A stretch of DNA of 64,000 bases from Nonomuraea fuscirosea (GTDB lineage Bacteria; Actinomycetota; Actinomycetes; Streptosporangiales; Streptosporangiaceae): contig NZ_PVNG01000018.1 of NCBI RefSeq assembly GCF_003001935.1, positions 1-64,000 of the forward strand. The letters run 5' to 3'. The notes beneath the pieces were generated by a model. That model saw only the letters and a program-made list of their open reading frames with translations. It was not told the DNA's origin and did no database searches. Position numbers and translations under genes: made by a program. Below, piece after piece: positions 16,409 to 24,987 of this stretch; within the stretch, counting starts at the first letter, position 1; every line of letters begins with the position of its first letter.

Positions 16409-16909
16409 CTACGCGCCCAAAGAATTCCGTATTCTGGCGGCCAACGCGGAAATCTCCTCGGAGGTGCGCTCGATGACCCCGTTCTCCGACATGAGAGCGT
16501 GATATTGCTGCTGCTCGTAAGGCACCCCAGGCGGCAGCGCCGCGATGTGCCAATGCAGGTGAGCGTTCCCCTGCTGACTTCCCAAGGACAACAGATACGT
16601 CCGCTCACAGGGCACACTCGCCTCCAAGGCCAGCGCGATTCGGCGTACCACCTTCATCACCGCGACGAACTCGTCCTCGGAAAGGTCGCGCACGACGTGC
16701 TCGACGTGGCGCTTGGGCGCCACGAGCACGTACCCAGGCAGTACGAAGAAGCTCGGAAGAAACGCGATGTGCTCCCCGTCGTCGTAGACGATCTCCTCCG
16801 GCTGGTCGGTATCCCCATTGACCATCGCGCAGATGAAGCACGGTCTCGTCCGCGAACGACGGCTGTAGCTTTCCACATCGAACGGCACCCGCTTGATCGC
16901 ATCGGTCAT
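16409..16909 (-). CDS. HIT-family hydrolase
   Basis: ATG 16909 is preceded by GGAGGG at a 5-base spacing. The 166-residue protein has the zinc-site-like CFIC (24-27), the strand FLPSFFVLPGYVLVAPKRHV typical of HIT proteins, and the histidine triad HLHWHI (H117, H119, H121). HIT enzymes hydrolyse nucleoside phosphoramidates or related dinucleotides through a histidine nucleotidyl intermediate. The exact substrate is unknown. It is a cytoplasmic stand-alone gene. Confidence 0.9.
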   Translation of the reverse strand: MTDAIKRVPFDVESYSRRSRTRPCFICAMVNGDTDQPEEIVYDDGEHIAFLPSFFVLPGYVLVAPKRHVEHVVRDLSEDEFVAVMKVVRRIALALEASVPCERTYLLSLGSQQGNAHLHWHIAALPPGVPYEQQQYHALMSENGVIERTSEEISALAARIRNSLGA

Positions 16910-17026
16910 CAACGCCCTCCTGGGGGAGCTCCCGCCCTGACGACGACATGATCACCGTGCCACATGCGTGCCATTGAGCGCGCCCGCCGTGCGTGAGCGG
17001 TGCGGCGGTTGGGCCAGTATTACCGC

Positions 17027-18457
17027 ATGGACCTTCAGAAACTTCGCGAATCGATCAGCCAAGCCTGGAAGACGGACGTGCTGCCCAGCCTCTCCGGTCT
17101 GGTGGAGATTCCCGCCGTGTCCGCCGGCTACGACGCCGCCTGGGAGGAGAACGGTCACCTGCGGGCCGCCGTCGAGCACGTGCGGGCCTGGGTGGCGGCG
17201 CGGGGCCTGCCCGGCGCGCGGTGCGACGTCGTGCAGCTGGACGGCCGCGCCCCGCTCCTGCTGGTGGACGTGCCCGCGACGCCGGGCGCGACGGCGATCG
17301 GGACCGTGCTGCTGTACGGGCACCTCGACAAGCAGCCGCCGCTCGGTGACTGGTCGGAGGGTCTGGGCCCGTGGCAGGCGGTGATCCGCGACGGCCGGCT
17401 CTACGGCCGCGGGGCCGCCGACGACGGGTACTCGGGCTACGCCGCCACGACCGCGCTGGAGGCCGTACGCGGGGCAGGCGGCGAACACGCCCGCGCGGTC
17501 CTGCTGCTGGAGACCGGCGAGGAGTCCGGCAGCCCGGACCTGCCCGCGTACCTGGAGCATCTCGGCGACCGGCTCGGCGAGGTGTCGCTGGTGGTGTGCC
17601 TGGACGGGGGCGGCGGCGACTACGAGCGGCTGTGGCTGACCTCCAGTCTGCGTGGCGCGGTGCAGGCGACCGTCACGGTGCGCATCCTCGAGTCGGGCAT
17701 CCACTCGGGGCTCGGCAGTGGCATCGCGCCGAGCTCCTTCCGCGTCATGCGCCAGTTGCTCGATCGGGTGGAGGACCCGGAGACCGGCGAGGTCAAGGTG
17801 GCCGAGATGGTGGTGCCCATTCCGGACGAACGGCGCGCGGAGGCGGCGGAGCTGGTCGCGCTCCATCCGGAGGTCGCCGTGCCCCGGCTCCCGCTGCTCC
17901 CGGGGATGACGCGGGTCTCCGACGACGAGGTCGAGCTGGTCCTCAACAACACCTGGCGGCCGACCCTGTCCGTGACCGGCGCCGCCGGGCTCCCGGACCC
18001 CGCGGTGGCGGGAGCCGTGCTGCGCCCCTGGACCTCCCTGCGGCTGAGCTTCCGCCTGCCCCCCACGGCCGACGCCGAGGCGGCGCGGGCCGCGCTGGAG
18101 AAGACCCTCACGACCGACGTACCGTACGGGGCGCAGGTCGAGGTCGGCGACTACATGGTCATGAACGGCTGGCACGTGCCCGCCACGGCGCCTTGGCTGG
18201 CCTCGGCGCTGCGGGAGGTCGGTGACCGCGTCTTCGGCAAGCCGTGCCAGAACCTGGGCATCGGCGGCGGGATCCCGTTCATGGAGCTGCTCGGCCGCCG
18301 GTACCCGCAGGCGCAGTTCGTGGTCACGGGCGCGCTCGGCGCGGACTCGAACGCGCACGTACCGGACGAATGGCTGAACATCCCGTTCGCCGTCCAGGTG
18401 ACCGAAGCGGTCGCCCAAATCCTCGACGCCCACGCCCGCGCCGAGGGCCCTGCCTGA
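17027..18457 (+). CDS. M20-family metallopeptidase (dipeptidase-like)
   Basis: The 476-residue protein has the M20 zinc-site order: LLYGHLDKQPPLGDW (first His and Asp), GRGAADDGYSG (bridging Asp), TGEESGSPDL (catalytic Glu pair), CLDGGGGD, and a late His in …GALGADSNAHVPDEW. The lid domain (about 200-330) carries LRGAVQATVTVRI and HSGLGSG. It resembles carnosinase/CPG2-type dipeptidases, so hydrolysis of a short peptide or N-acyl amino acid in the cytoplasm is likely. The start is the first ATG after a short gap from the divergent HIT gene. It ends before an 11-bp hairpin. Confidence 0.92.
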   Translation: MDLQKLRESISQAWKTDVLPSLSGLVEIPAVSAGYDAAWEENGHLRAAVEHVRAWVAARGLPGARCDVVQLDGRAPLLLVDVPATPGATAIGTVLLYGHLDKQPPLGDWSEGLGPWQAVIRDGRLYGRGAADDGYSGYAATTALEAVRGAGGEHARAVLLLETGEESGSPDLPAYLEHLGDRLGEVSLVVCLDGGGGDYERLWLTSSLRGAVQATVTVRILESGIHSGLGSGIAPSSFRVMRQLLDRVEDPETGEVKVAEMVVPIPDERRAEAAELVALHPEVAVPRLPLLPGMTRVSDDEVELVLNNTWRPTLSVTGAAGLPDPAVAGAVLRPWTSLRLSFRLPPTADAEAARAALEKTLTTDVPYGAQVEVGDYMVMNGWHVPATAPWLASALREVGDRVFGKPCQNLGIGGGIPFMELLGRRYPQAQFVVTGALGADSNAHVPDEWLNIPFAVQVTEAVAQILDAHARAEGPA

Positions 18458-18503
18458 CCCGATCCGTCATGTCGCCCGAAACGGCCGCATCCGTGCTCAT
18501 GGC

Positions 18504-18538
18504 GGGCCGGCCACGTCGCTGAGTGAGGTGGCCGGCCC
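18504..18538. terminator. Hairpin terminator between convergent genes
   Basis: GGGCCGGCCAC (18504-18514) and GTGGCCGGCCC (18528-18538) form an 11-bp perfect stem. It lies between the M20 peptidase stop and the convergent secreted-protein stop and probably serves both. Confidence 0.75.
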
Positions 18539-18546
18539 GGTTCGCG

Positions 18547-18978
18547 TCAGGCCTGGGTCTGCTTCTCGTGCCAGGTGTAGTAGATGTACGTGCTGCCCGG
18601 CCCGGTCAACGTGCCGTAGATCTGCCAGAAGCTGTTGGGAGGGATCGAGTAGCGGAAGACCTTGTCTCCGGGCCGGTCGTCCACGAACGAACTCTGTTGC
18701 TGGTTGGTCCAGCTCCGTACTTCGATCGTGAATCTCTCGTTGTCCGGGATGTCGAGGCAGATCTCGTACGTGTACGCCAGCGGGCCGCCGATGTTGTAGC
18801 TGCGGCCGTCGATCGCGGGCCTTTCGATGTTGGTCGGGACGTAGCTGTTCACGACCCTGGTGTAGCCGCTTTTGGTGCAGTCGACTGCAGAAGAGGTGGC
18901 TGCGGACGCGGGACTGACGGCGGTGAGCGTGGCGCCGAGTAAGCCGGTGGCGACGAGCATGGGGATGGTGCGCTTCAT
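18547..18978 (-). CDS. Small secreted protein of unknown function
   Basis: ATG 18978 is preceded by GAGGAGAGG. The 143-residue product has a clear Sec signal peptide (MKRTIPMLVATGLLGATLTA, cleavage after VSPASA) and a mature part of about 115 residues with two cysteines (DCTKSG and EICLD), rich in Y, T and N, likely an all-beta extracellular domain. No family is recognised. Nothing in the neighbourhood indicates its role. The 187 bp upstream to the MFS gene holds only short shadows. Confidence 0.75.
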   Translation of the reverse strand: MKRTIPMLVATGLLGATLTAVSPASAATSSAVDCTKSGYTRVVNSYVPTNIERPAIDGRSYNIGGPLAYTYEICLDIPDNERFTIEVRSWTNQQQSSFVDDRPGDKVFRYSIPPNSFWQIYGTLTGPGSTYIYYTWHEKQTQA

Positions 18979-19165
18979 GCCTCTCCTCATCCGTGCGGTG
19001 GCGCTCCAACCAAGTAGTTGAAGGCGAAACTGATTCTTACGTGGTCCGCCGCTTCCCGACAAGTCCGAGCAAGATTGTGTGCAGTGGTGAGTAAAGTCGC
19101 CGTCTTCCAAGCTTCGCCAGCCAGAAACGCTCTGCGATTGAACAGCTGACGGTACGTTCGTGCCG

Positions 19166-20563
19166 TTAGCCTGCGAGGGCAAGTGCCCTGATCGCCAGTG
19201 TGGCTCGTACGGCGCACACCGTCCCGACGCCGAGCAGGACGGCGAGCGCGACCACGACCCGCAGGAGGCCGTCGGCGGAGGAGGGTGCCGCGAAATAGAC
19301 GCTGCCCAGCCCCGCGACGGCGATCACCCCGGCCAGCACAGGGCCGGTGGCGTTCAGCGCCGAGACCGCCGACGCCAGTCGCGGCTCCACCCGCGCCGTG
19401 ATCGACGCGATCAGCGGGCTGTACCCGGCGGCGTGCCCGGCCCCGGCCAGCATCAGCAGCGGTACGGAGCCGACCGCATGCCATCGTGCGCCGCACAGGA
19501 GCACCAGCAGGGTCGCCCCGGCCGCGAACGCGATCGGTCCGGCGATCGGCAGGGCCCGCACCAGCCTCGGCGGGTACCGGTTCCAGGTCAGGCTGAGCGC
19601 GCCGAACCCCAGCGTGTACGGCACGAAGGCCATCCCCGCCTGCAGCGGCGAGAAGCCCAGCGTGGTCTGGAGGTGCAGTGTGAGGGTGAGGACGAAGACG
19701 GCGTAACAGCCCATGGTGATCCAGCAGGCCGCCATGCCCGGCTTCACCCCGTTCGGCCGCAGGACTGCCGGGTCAAGGAGCGGATGCCGTGCTCGCCTCT
19801 CGTGCCGTACGAACCCCGCCAGCAGCAGCCCGCCGCACGCCAGCGAGCCCCAGGCCCAGGCGGGCCAGCCGTGGTCGGGGCCGAAGATGAGCGGCACGGT
19901 GACCGCGGCCATGGCCACGGTCAGGACGGCCACTCCGCCCGGATCGAGGCGCGCCTGCCCGTCCGTACGGGAGGCAGGCAGCAGCCGCGGGCCGAGCATC
20001 AGCAGCACCACGCCGATTGGGACGTTCAGCAGGAAAACCGGCCGCCAGGACAGGCCGAAGAGGTCGGCGCTGACCACCAGCCCGCCGACGACCTGCCCCA
20101 GCGCGACCCCCAGGGCGAGCACCATGCTGTAGACGCCGATGGCCCGGCGGCGGGCGGCCCCGTCCCAGTGCAGCTGGATGAGCGCGAAGATCTGCGGGGT
20201 GAGCAGTGCCGCCCCCACGCCCTGCCCGACGCGGGCGAGCACCAGCGTGGCCGCGTCGGGGGCGAGCCCGCACAGCAGCGACGCGCCGGTGAACCAGCCG
20301 AGTCCGAGCAGGAACGCCCGCCGCTGCCCGATGACGTCACCGATCCGCGCGCACGTGACGAAGAGCACGCCGGTGGTCAGCAGATAGCCCGACACGATCA
20401 ACTGGATCGCGGCGCCGCCGGCGCGCAGATCATCCCGTATCGTCTGCGCCGCCACCGACACGATCGAACTGTCCATGGACGCCATGACCTCCCCTGCGAG
20501 GAGCACGGCCAGCATCCGGCCCCGGCGGGCGGCCGTCGTGGCCGGGGGCGCAAAGAGAGTCAT
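19166..20563 (-). CDS. MFS transporter, DHA2 (EmrB/QacA-type) drug exporter
   Basis: The 465-residue membrane protein has about 14 hydrophobic segments, as in the DHA2 family. Motifs are DSSIVSVAAQTI in helix 1 (the DHA2 'LD..IVNVALP' position), the loop 2-3 motif RIGDVIGQRRAF, and an antiporter-like GVALGQVVGG in helix 5. The family exports drugs or other small molecules by proton antiport. It is divergent from an AraC-type regulator, which probably controls it. The substrate is unknown. Confidence 0.9.
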   Translation of the reverse strand: MTLFAPPATTAARRGRMLAVLLAGEVMASMDSSIVSVAAQTIRDDLRAGGAAIQLIVSGYLLTTGVLFVTCARIGDVIGQRRAFLLGLGWFTGASLLCGLAPDAATLVLARVGQGVGAALLTPQIFALIQLHWDGAARRRAIGVYSMVLALGVALGQVVGGLVVSADLFGLSWRPVFLLNVPIGVVLLMLGPRLLPASRTDGQARLDPGGVAVLTVAMAAVTVPLIFGPDHGWPAWAWGSLACGGLLLAGFVRHERRARHPLLDPAVLRPNGVKPGMAACWITMGCYAVFVLTLTLHLQTTLGFSPLQAGMAFVPYTLGFGALSLTWNRYPPRLVRALPIAGPIAFAAGATLLVLLCGARWHAVGSVPLLMLAGAGHAAGYSPLIASITARVEPRLASAVSALNATGPVLAGVIAVAGLGSVYFAAPSSADGLLRVVVALAVLLGVGTVCAVRATLAIRALALAG

Positions 20564-20649
20564 TCGCCCAGCATCGGACGTACGCGCTCGCCCGGTCTTG
20601 AAGAAATATGCGGACGGGATTGTCGGAGCCGGTCCGTAGGGTTGGCCGG

Positions 20650-21492
20650 GTGCGTACCGCGAAGAGGGTGATCGAGAGCCCGCACTTTGTGATCAGGACC
20701 GTTCGGTGCACGGACGACCACGTCCGCTGGTCGGCTCCCGAGTCGTCGCGCGCCGCCCAGATCGTGCTGGTCCGTCGGGGCCGCTTCCGGGTGGAGTCCC
20801 GCGGCCGGCGCGTGACCGTCGAGCCTGCCACGGGTTACCTGCACCACGCGGACGAGGAGTTGCGTTTCGCCCACCCGGCGGGCGGCGACGTGTGTACGGA
20901 GGTCACCTTCGTCGACGACGTGCTGACGGCCGGGCTCGACGTCACCCGCTCCCCCGCGATCCCCGTGGACGCCCGGCTCGAACTGGCCCACCGCCTGCTC
21001 CTGCGCGCCGGCGCGGACCCGGACGTCGAGGCGGTCGAGGCGGTCCTCGACCTCCTGTTGCTGACCCTCCGCGGCCGCCCCCAGGCCGTACCCGCGCCCG
21101 GGCGGGAAGACCTGGCCAACCGGGCCAAGGAGGCGATCCTCGCCGACGAGCCCGCCAGTGCCGGCCTCGTCCCCCTCGCCCGCCTCCTGCGGACCTCGCC
21201 GTCCCACCTGAGCCGTACGTTCCGCCATCACGCGGGCATGCCGCTGAGCCGCTACCGCAACCGCGTACGGGTCAGCCGCGCGCTGACATCCCTGGAACAG
21301 GGCGAAACCGACTTGGCCGGGCTCGCGGTCAGCCTCGGCTTCAACGACCAGGCCCACCTGACCCGCGTCATGCGCGACGAACTGGGCCACACCCCCGGCC
21401 GCGTCCGCACCCTCTTCGCACAGCAGGCCACGGCCCCGGAGGATCACCCGTTCTCCGGCAGACCCGTCGTGGGAATGCCGGGCGGCTGCTGA
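20650..21492 (+). CDS. AraC-family transcriptional regulator
   Basis: From GTG 20650 the protein has 280 residues; an ATG at 20608 in the same frame is possible but leaves only 44 bp to the divergent gene. The N-terminal part is a cupin-like sensing domain (…QIVLVRRGRFRVESRGRRV…, …GYLHHADEELRFAHP…). The C-terminal part has the two AraC helix-turn-helix motifs (LVPLARLLRTSPSHLSRTFR and DLAGLAVSLGFNDQAHLTRV). It likely regulates the divergent exporter. Confidence 0.9.
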   Translation: MRTAKRVIESPHFVIRTVRCTDDHVRWSAPESSRAAQIVLVRRGRFRVESRGRRVTVEPATGYLHHADEELRFAHPAGGDVCTEVTFVDDVLTAGLDVTRSPAIPVDARLELAHRLLLRAGADPDVEAVEAVLDLLLLTLRGRPQAVPAPGREDLANRAKEAILADEPASAGLVPLARLLRTSPSHLSRTFRHHAGMPLSRYRNRVRVSRALTSLEQGETDLAGLAVSLGFNDQAHLTRVMRDELGHTPGRVRTLFAQQATAPEDHPFSGRPVVGMPGGC

Positions 21493-21601
21493 ACCGCCCC
21501 CACGCCGTGCAGAGTGACGAAGGTGGGGTGAGGGCCGACGCTGTGGTTTTGTTTGGCGCTGTTCCAGCCGGCCTCCCGGGCGCGGATAGTTGCGACGCCC
21601 G

Positions 21602-22009
21602 TCAGGCGACGGCGGGTGGCGCCGGCTGCGGCGGGCTTGGAGGCTGGAGTACGGGGGTGAACCAGGTTCTGGCTGGAGGAAGCAGGAGCAGAGTCACGAT
21701 GAGCGCGGACCACGGTGCGGTGACGACCCACTCAAGGGTGCCGTCGAACAGGAAGTAGACGAAGTCGAGCAAGGGGATGGCGAGCTGGACGGCGATGGTG
21801 ACGTCACGGACCCGCGGGCGACGGGTGCGCCACCGGTTCGCCAGCAGACCGGTCGCGAGTGACAGGACGTAGGAGGGGAGGTAGAGCAGGTGCTCGAAGA
21901 CCTCGGTGGAGCCGGCGGCCAACGCCAGGATCCCCAGAACGACGCTGATCAGGGAGAGTGTCGCCTGGAGCCAGATCAGGTTCCGCGCGAGCCTTAAGGA
22001 GGGAGGCAT
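21602..22009 (-). CDS. Small hypothetical membrane protein, four segments
   Basis: A 135-residue frame has four hydrophobic segments of 17-22 residues (LIWLQATLSLISVVLGILAL; LLYLPSYVLSLATGLLA; VTIAVQLAIPLLDFVYFLF; APWSALIVTLLLLPPA), with a basic loop NRWRTRRPRVRD between the second and third and a proline-rich tail. The start is uncertain: ATG 22009 has no good ribosome site, and a GTG at 22087 adds a basic 26-residue N-terminus. No family name is recognised. The 22010-22262 gap upstream shows nothing. Confidence 0.6.
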   Translation of the reverse strand: MPPSLRLARNLIWLQATLSLISVVLGILALAAGSTEVFEHLLYLPSYVLSLATGLLANRWRTRRPRVRDVTIAVQLAIPLLDFVYFLFDGTLEWVVTAPWSALIVTLLLLPPARTWFTPVLQPPSPPQPAPPAVA

Positions 22010-22262
22010 GTCGGGAGGGCCGCCTTCAGTTCTCGGAGGGTACGGCGGAGCCTTCCGTGAACGGCGCCGCCGTGTCGATGATCCCACCTAGGCGTTCGAA
22101 CGCGCGCTCCACGACCCGGCAATGGCGTCCCAGGCGTTCGCGAGAGGTGGAGCGGAAGCTGAGACGCGCCTCCGACGCCTGCGCTGCGGTGGCCTTAGCC
22201 GAGGGAATGGCGGATTAGTGACCGCGCCCGTGGACGCGACTGCTTCCTCCACAAAGCCTGTT

Positions 22263-23177
22263 CTAGCCGATGAGGGCCTCGGTGATTTGGCGGGTGGTTT
22301 GTGTGGCGATCCGGGGGTTGGTGGCGGCGTAGGTGGTGTAGGCGTTCAGGCCGGTGGTGAGGGCCCAGCCGCGGCCTCTGGTCCAGGTGGCGTCGTCCAC
22401 GTCGAGGGTGGCGCGGAAGGTGGCGCGGCTGGTGGGTGACAGCAGGGTGAAGGCGATCATGAGGTCGCAGGCCGGGTCGCCGAGGCCGAGGCCGCCGAAG
22501 TCGATGACCGCGCTGAGGCGGTCGTCGATGGTCAGCAGGTTGCCGGTGTGGAAGTCGCCGTGGAACCAGACCGGGCGTCGATCCCATTCCGGGGCGTTCA
22601 GGGCCGCGTTCCACAGGTCGGTCATGGCGGTGGGGTCGAAGACGTCGGCGACCTCTTTGATGGCGGCTCGTGTGGCGCGATCCCGGGCGGCCAGTGGTCG
22701 GCCGGTGAGGTCCGTGCGGGGCTCCTGATCATCGGGATCGAACTGTTGGAGGGCGGTGAGGAATTCGGCCAGCTGGACGGCGGCCGTGGATGAGTCGGCC
22801 AGGGCCTCGACCGTGGCCACCTCGCCCTCCAAACAGCGGGACACCGCCCATCGCCACGGATAGCCGAAGTCGGGCTCACCCACTCCGACCGGTACGGGGA
22901 TGGCCAGGGGGAGGTGTGGGGCGAGCCGGGGTAGCCAGTCGAATTCCTTCTGGGCCTGTCCGATGGCGCCGCCGTGGCGGGGCAGCCGGACGGACAAGTG
23001 CTCGCCCAGCCGGTAGATCACGTGGTCCGAGCCGGCCGGGTCGAGCAGTTCGAGAGGCAACGCGGCCCACTGGGGGAACTGTGTGTCGATCAGCTTTCTG
23101 GCCAGTGCGGCAGTGATCGTGGGGCGGTCGTTCGCGGCTCTCACGGTTGCCAAGTGCGACTCCTGCGATCGGCTCAT
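22263..23177 (-). CDS. Aminoglycoside phosphotransferase (APH) family protein
   Basis: ATG 23177 is preceded by AGGCAGGA. The 304-residue kinase-like protein has the APH signature WFHGDFHTGNLLTID (catalytic Asp region) followed by AVIDFGGLGLGDPACDL (metal-binding DFG-like Asp). The N-terminal part contains VIYRLGEHLSVRLPRHGG, where R replaces the usual ATP-contacting lysine context seen in APH relatives. The family includes antibiotic kinases and many small-molecule kinases such as macrolide or homoserine-type enzymes, so the substrate cannot be named. It is monocistronic. Confidence 0.85.
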   Translation of the reverse strand: MSRSQESHLATVRAANDRPTITAALARKLIDTQFPQWAALPLELLDPAGSDHVIYRLGEHLSVRLPRHGGAIGQAQKEFDWLPRLAPHLPLAIPVPVGVGEPDFGYPWRWAVSRCLEGEVATVEALADSSTAAVQLAEFLTALQQFDPDDQEPRTDLTGRPLAARDRATRAAIKEVADVFDPTAMTDLWNAALNAPEWDRRPVWFHGDFHTGNLLTIDDRLSAVIDFGGLGLGDPACDLMIAFTLLSPTSRATFRATLDVDDATWTRGRGWALTTGLNAYTTYAATNPRIATQTTRQITEALIG

Positions 23178-23347
23178 GTCCTGCCTGGAGACGGGTGGTT
23201 GGCTTATCACCGTGCATGCGCCGCTGTTTGTCTGTCGACTGGATTTCCACGGCCGTGCCCGGTCATGGTGAAGCCCATCGTTCCGGCTCGATCTTTACGA
23301 CGTCAGTTGGGGTCGAGCCTGGGGCGGGCTGTCGTTGCCGTCGCGGG

Positions 23348-23359
23348 TGACAACTGTCA
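23348..23359. promoter_or_regulatory. Inverted repeat TGACA-N2-TGTCA, second copy
   Basis: GTGACAACTGTCATG at 23347-23361 is identical to 10297-10311. It lies 59 bp before the ATG of the 58-codon membrane-protein gene. This is the same relative position as in front of the DesK-like kinase gene, which supports common control by the regulator at 11571. Confidence 0.6.
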
Positions 23360-23418
23360 TGTCGTACTTGTGACTGTGACGTCTATGCTGCTACGCGCTT
23401 CTGTACGAGGATCGGACC

Positions 23419-23595
23419 ATGACGAACCGTAAGGACTCCTTCAATTGGAAGGCCGGCATGTGGCCGGGCATCGCGATGGGCGTGGCCCTGGGTGTCGCGC
23501 TGGACAGCTTCATCCTCGGTATGTCGATGGCCGTGAGTCTCGGAATCGCCCTCTCGTACGCGTTCGCGCCGAAGCAGGAGACCGGAGAAGAGTAG
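23419..23595 (+). CDS. Small membrane protein, 58 aa
   Basis: The short gene starts at ATG 23419. Its product begins MTNRKDSFNWKAGMWPGIAM, followed by a glycine- and alanine-rich hydrophobic stretch with small-residue spacing (GVALGVALDSFILG, then MAVSLGIALSYAF), and ends in a charged tail PKQETGEE. Two short membrane segments or one hairpin are likely. The protein belongs to no family I can name, though small glycine-zipper membrane proteins are common beside DesK/R-like systems. The gene has the same 15-bp candidate operator as the two-component system at 10372. Confidence 0.75.
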   Translation: MTNRKDSFNWKAGMWPGIAMGVALGVALDSFILGMSMAVSLGIALSYAFAPKQETGEE

Positions 23596-23641
23596 AAGCG
23601 GACAGCGGTATTCGCCGCCTGAACCGTGAGGGGGCCACTCC

Positions 23642-24546
23642 GTGAGCTCCGACATCATCTCTCTGGCTGTACGCAGGTTCGGGATCACCATCGATCGCGA
23701 TGACGCCGAGCCGGCGGATGCACGTTCCGGTGCGGGTCTGCATTCGGCGCGGACGTTCGAGGGCCGGACGGCCTTTCTCAAGGTCACGCCGGCGAGCCTT
23801 GGCGTCGAGGCGTTGCACGGCGCCCGCCGCGAATTGCGCTTCTACACGGAACTGGCGGCCAAGGTGCCACTCCGCACACCGCCGTTGTTCGATTCACTGG
23901 AAACCGAGGCAGGGGTAGCCCTACTGCTGGCTCACGCCGGCGATCGCCTGCCTGCGCGGGAATGGACCGACCGCGCATGGTCGGAACTGGGACGAGATCT
24001 GGCCGCCATGCACGCCATGCCCGGACCGCTCGATGAGAGCTGGAATGGGCCGCAGCCTCTTCTGGCCGCCATGGCCGAACCCGCTACCCAGACGATCACC
24101 GAGTTCTGGGGTGCGGTGCTGCCCCAGTTGTCCCAGCTCCTCGCCGCCCGCGTGGAGCTACGTGCGGAGCTCGCAGCGCAGCCGGCGGTTTCGTGCACGG
24201 CGACTGTCATACCAGCAACATCGTTCATGATATGAGCGGGCTGGTCTTCTGCGACTGGCAGAGTGCGGGTATCGGCCGGGCCTCCTCCGATCTCGCTTTC
24301 GTCAATGTACGCGCAGTGCCGGACGGCGCCCTCGTTTCCCCCGCCGCGACAATCGCTTACCTGGACCGTTGCGGCGGAAGCCGCGCCGCGTTCGAGCGGG
24401 CGCTGTTGCTGGAAGAACTGGCGATATTCGTGTTCCAATGGCCGCCGTTCGCCGCCTACAACACCGCGCTCGGCATCTCTCGTGTGCACGATCGTGTGCG
24501 CTACCTGTCCGAAAGGTGGTTCACGATCACTCCCGGTTGGCGATGA
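23642..24546 (+). pseudogene. Phosphotransferase (APH-like) gene with one frameshift
   Basis: Read across one frameshift near 24185-24195 this is a complete APH-type protein of about 300 residues. The N-lobe contains TAFLKVTPASLGVEALHGAR (ATP-binding Lys) and EWTDRAWSELGRDLAAMHAM. After the shift, VHGDCHTSNIVHDMSG (catalytic loop) and LVFCDWQSAGIGRASSDLAF (metal site) follow in the second frame, with a C-terminal helix ending WFTITPGWR. The GTG at 23642 is a plausible start. Everything except the one base is well preserved, so this is either a very recent inactivation or a sequence error. It follows the small membrane protein gene by 46 bp. Confidence 0.75.
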
Positions 24547-24601
24547 GTTTCGGTCGCGGGAGACGTCTCCTCGATGAGGGCCAAATGAAAGGAGCGGATG
24601 C

Positions 24602-24949
24602 GTGGACATGCACAGCGTCGTGTGCGTACGGGATCGGGCGGTGTCGCTGAAATGGTACGAGGTGTTCTTCGGGCGGCCGGCGGACGAGGTCATCGGCGAG
24701 GAGTACCTGTGGCGGGTGGGTGAGAACGCTTATCTGGTCATCGACGATCGGGATGTGCGGGCCGCACGCGTCGGTGGCACCATGATCACGTTCGGTGTCA
24801 CCGACCTTGATGAGATTCTGGCCCGGCTGGCCGCCCACGGCATTGAGCACGAGCCCGTGGAGACCTACTCCAATGGCGTGCGTCATGTGGAGGTTCTCGA
24901 CCCGGACGGCAACAGCATGTCGCTCGCGGGCATCCCTCAGGTCGCGTAA
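24602..24949 (+). CDS. VOC-family (glyoxalase/bleomycin-resistance fold) protein
   Basis: The GTG start at 24602 has AAAGGAG 9 bases upstream. The 115-residue protein has the paired beta-alpha-beta-beta-beta units of the VOC fold: HSVVCVRDRAVSLKWYEVFF, then …FGVTDLDEILARLAAHGIE… and a final HVEVLDPDGNSMSLAG, where the Glu is a usual metal ligand. Only one fold repeat pair is present, so it would act as a dimer. The function could be an isomerase, dioxygenase or drug-binding protein. It follows the phosphotransferase gene by 55 bp and may share its transcript. Confidence 0.85.
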   Translation: MDMHSVVCVRDRAVSLKWYEVFFGRPADEVIGEEYLWRVGENAYLVIDDRDVRAARVGGTMITFGVTDLDEILARLAAHGIEHEPVETYSNGVRHVEVLDPDGNSMSLAGIPQVA

Positions 24950-24987
24950 TGAATTGCCCGCTAAGTCCGTAAAACCTGGTGAAGTCC

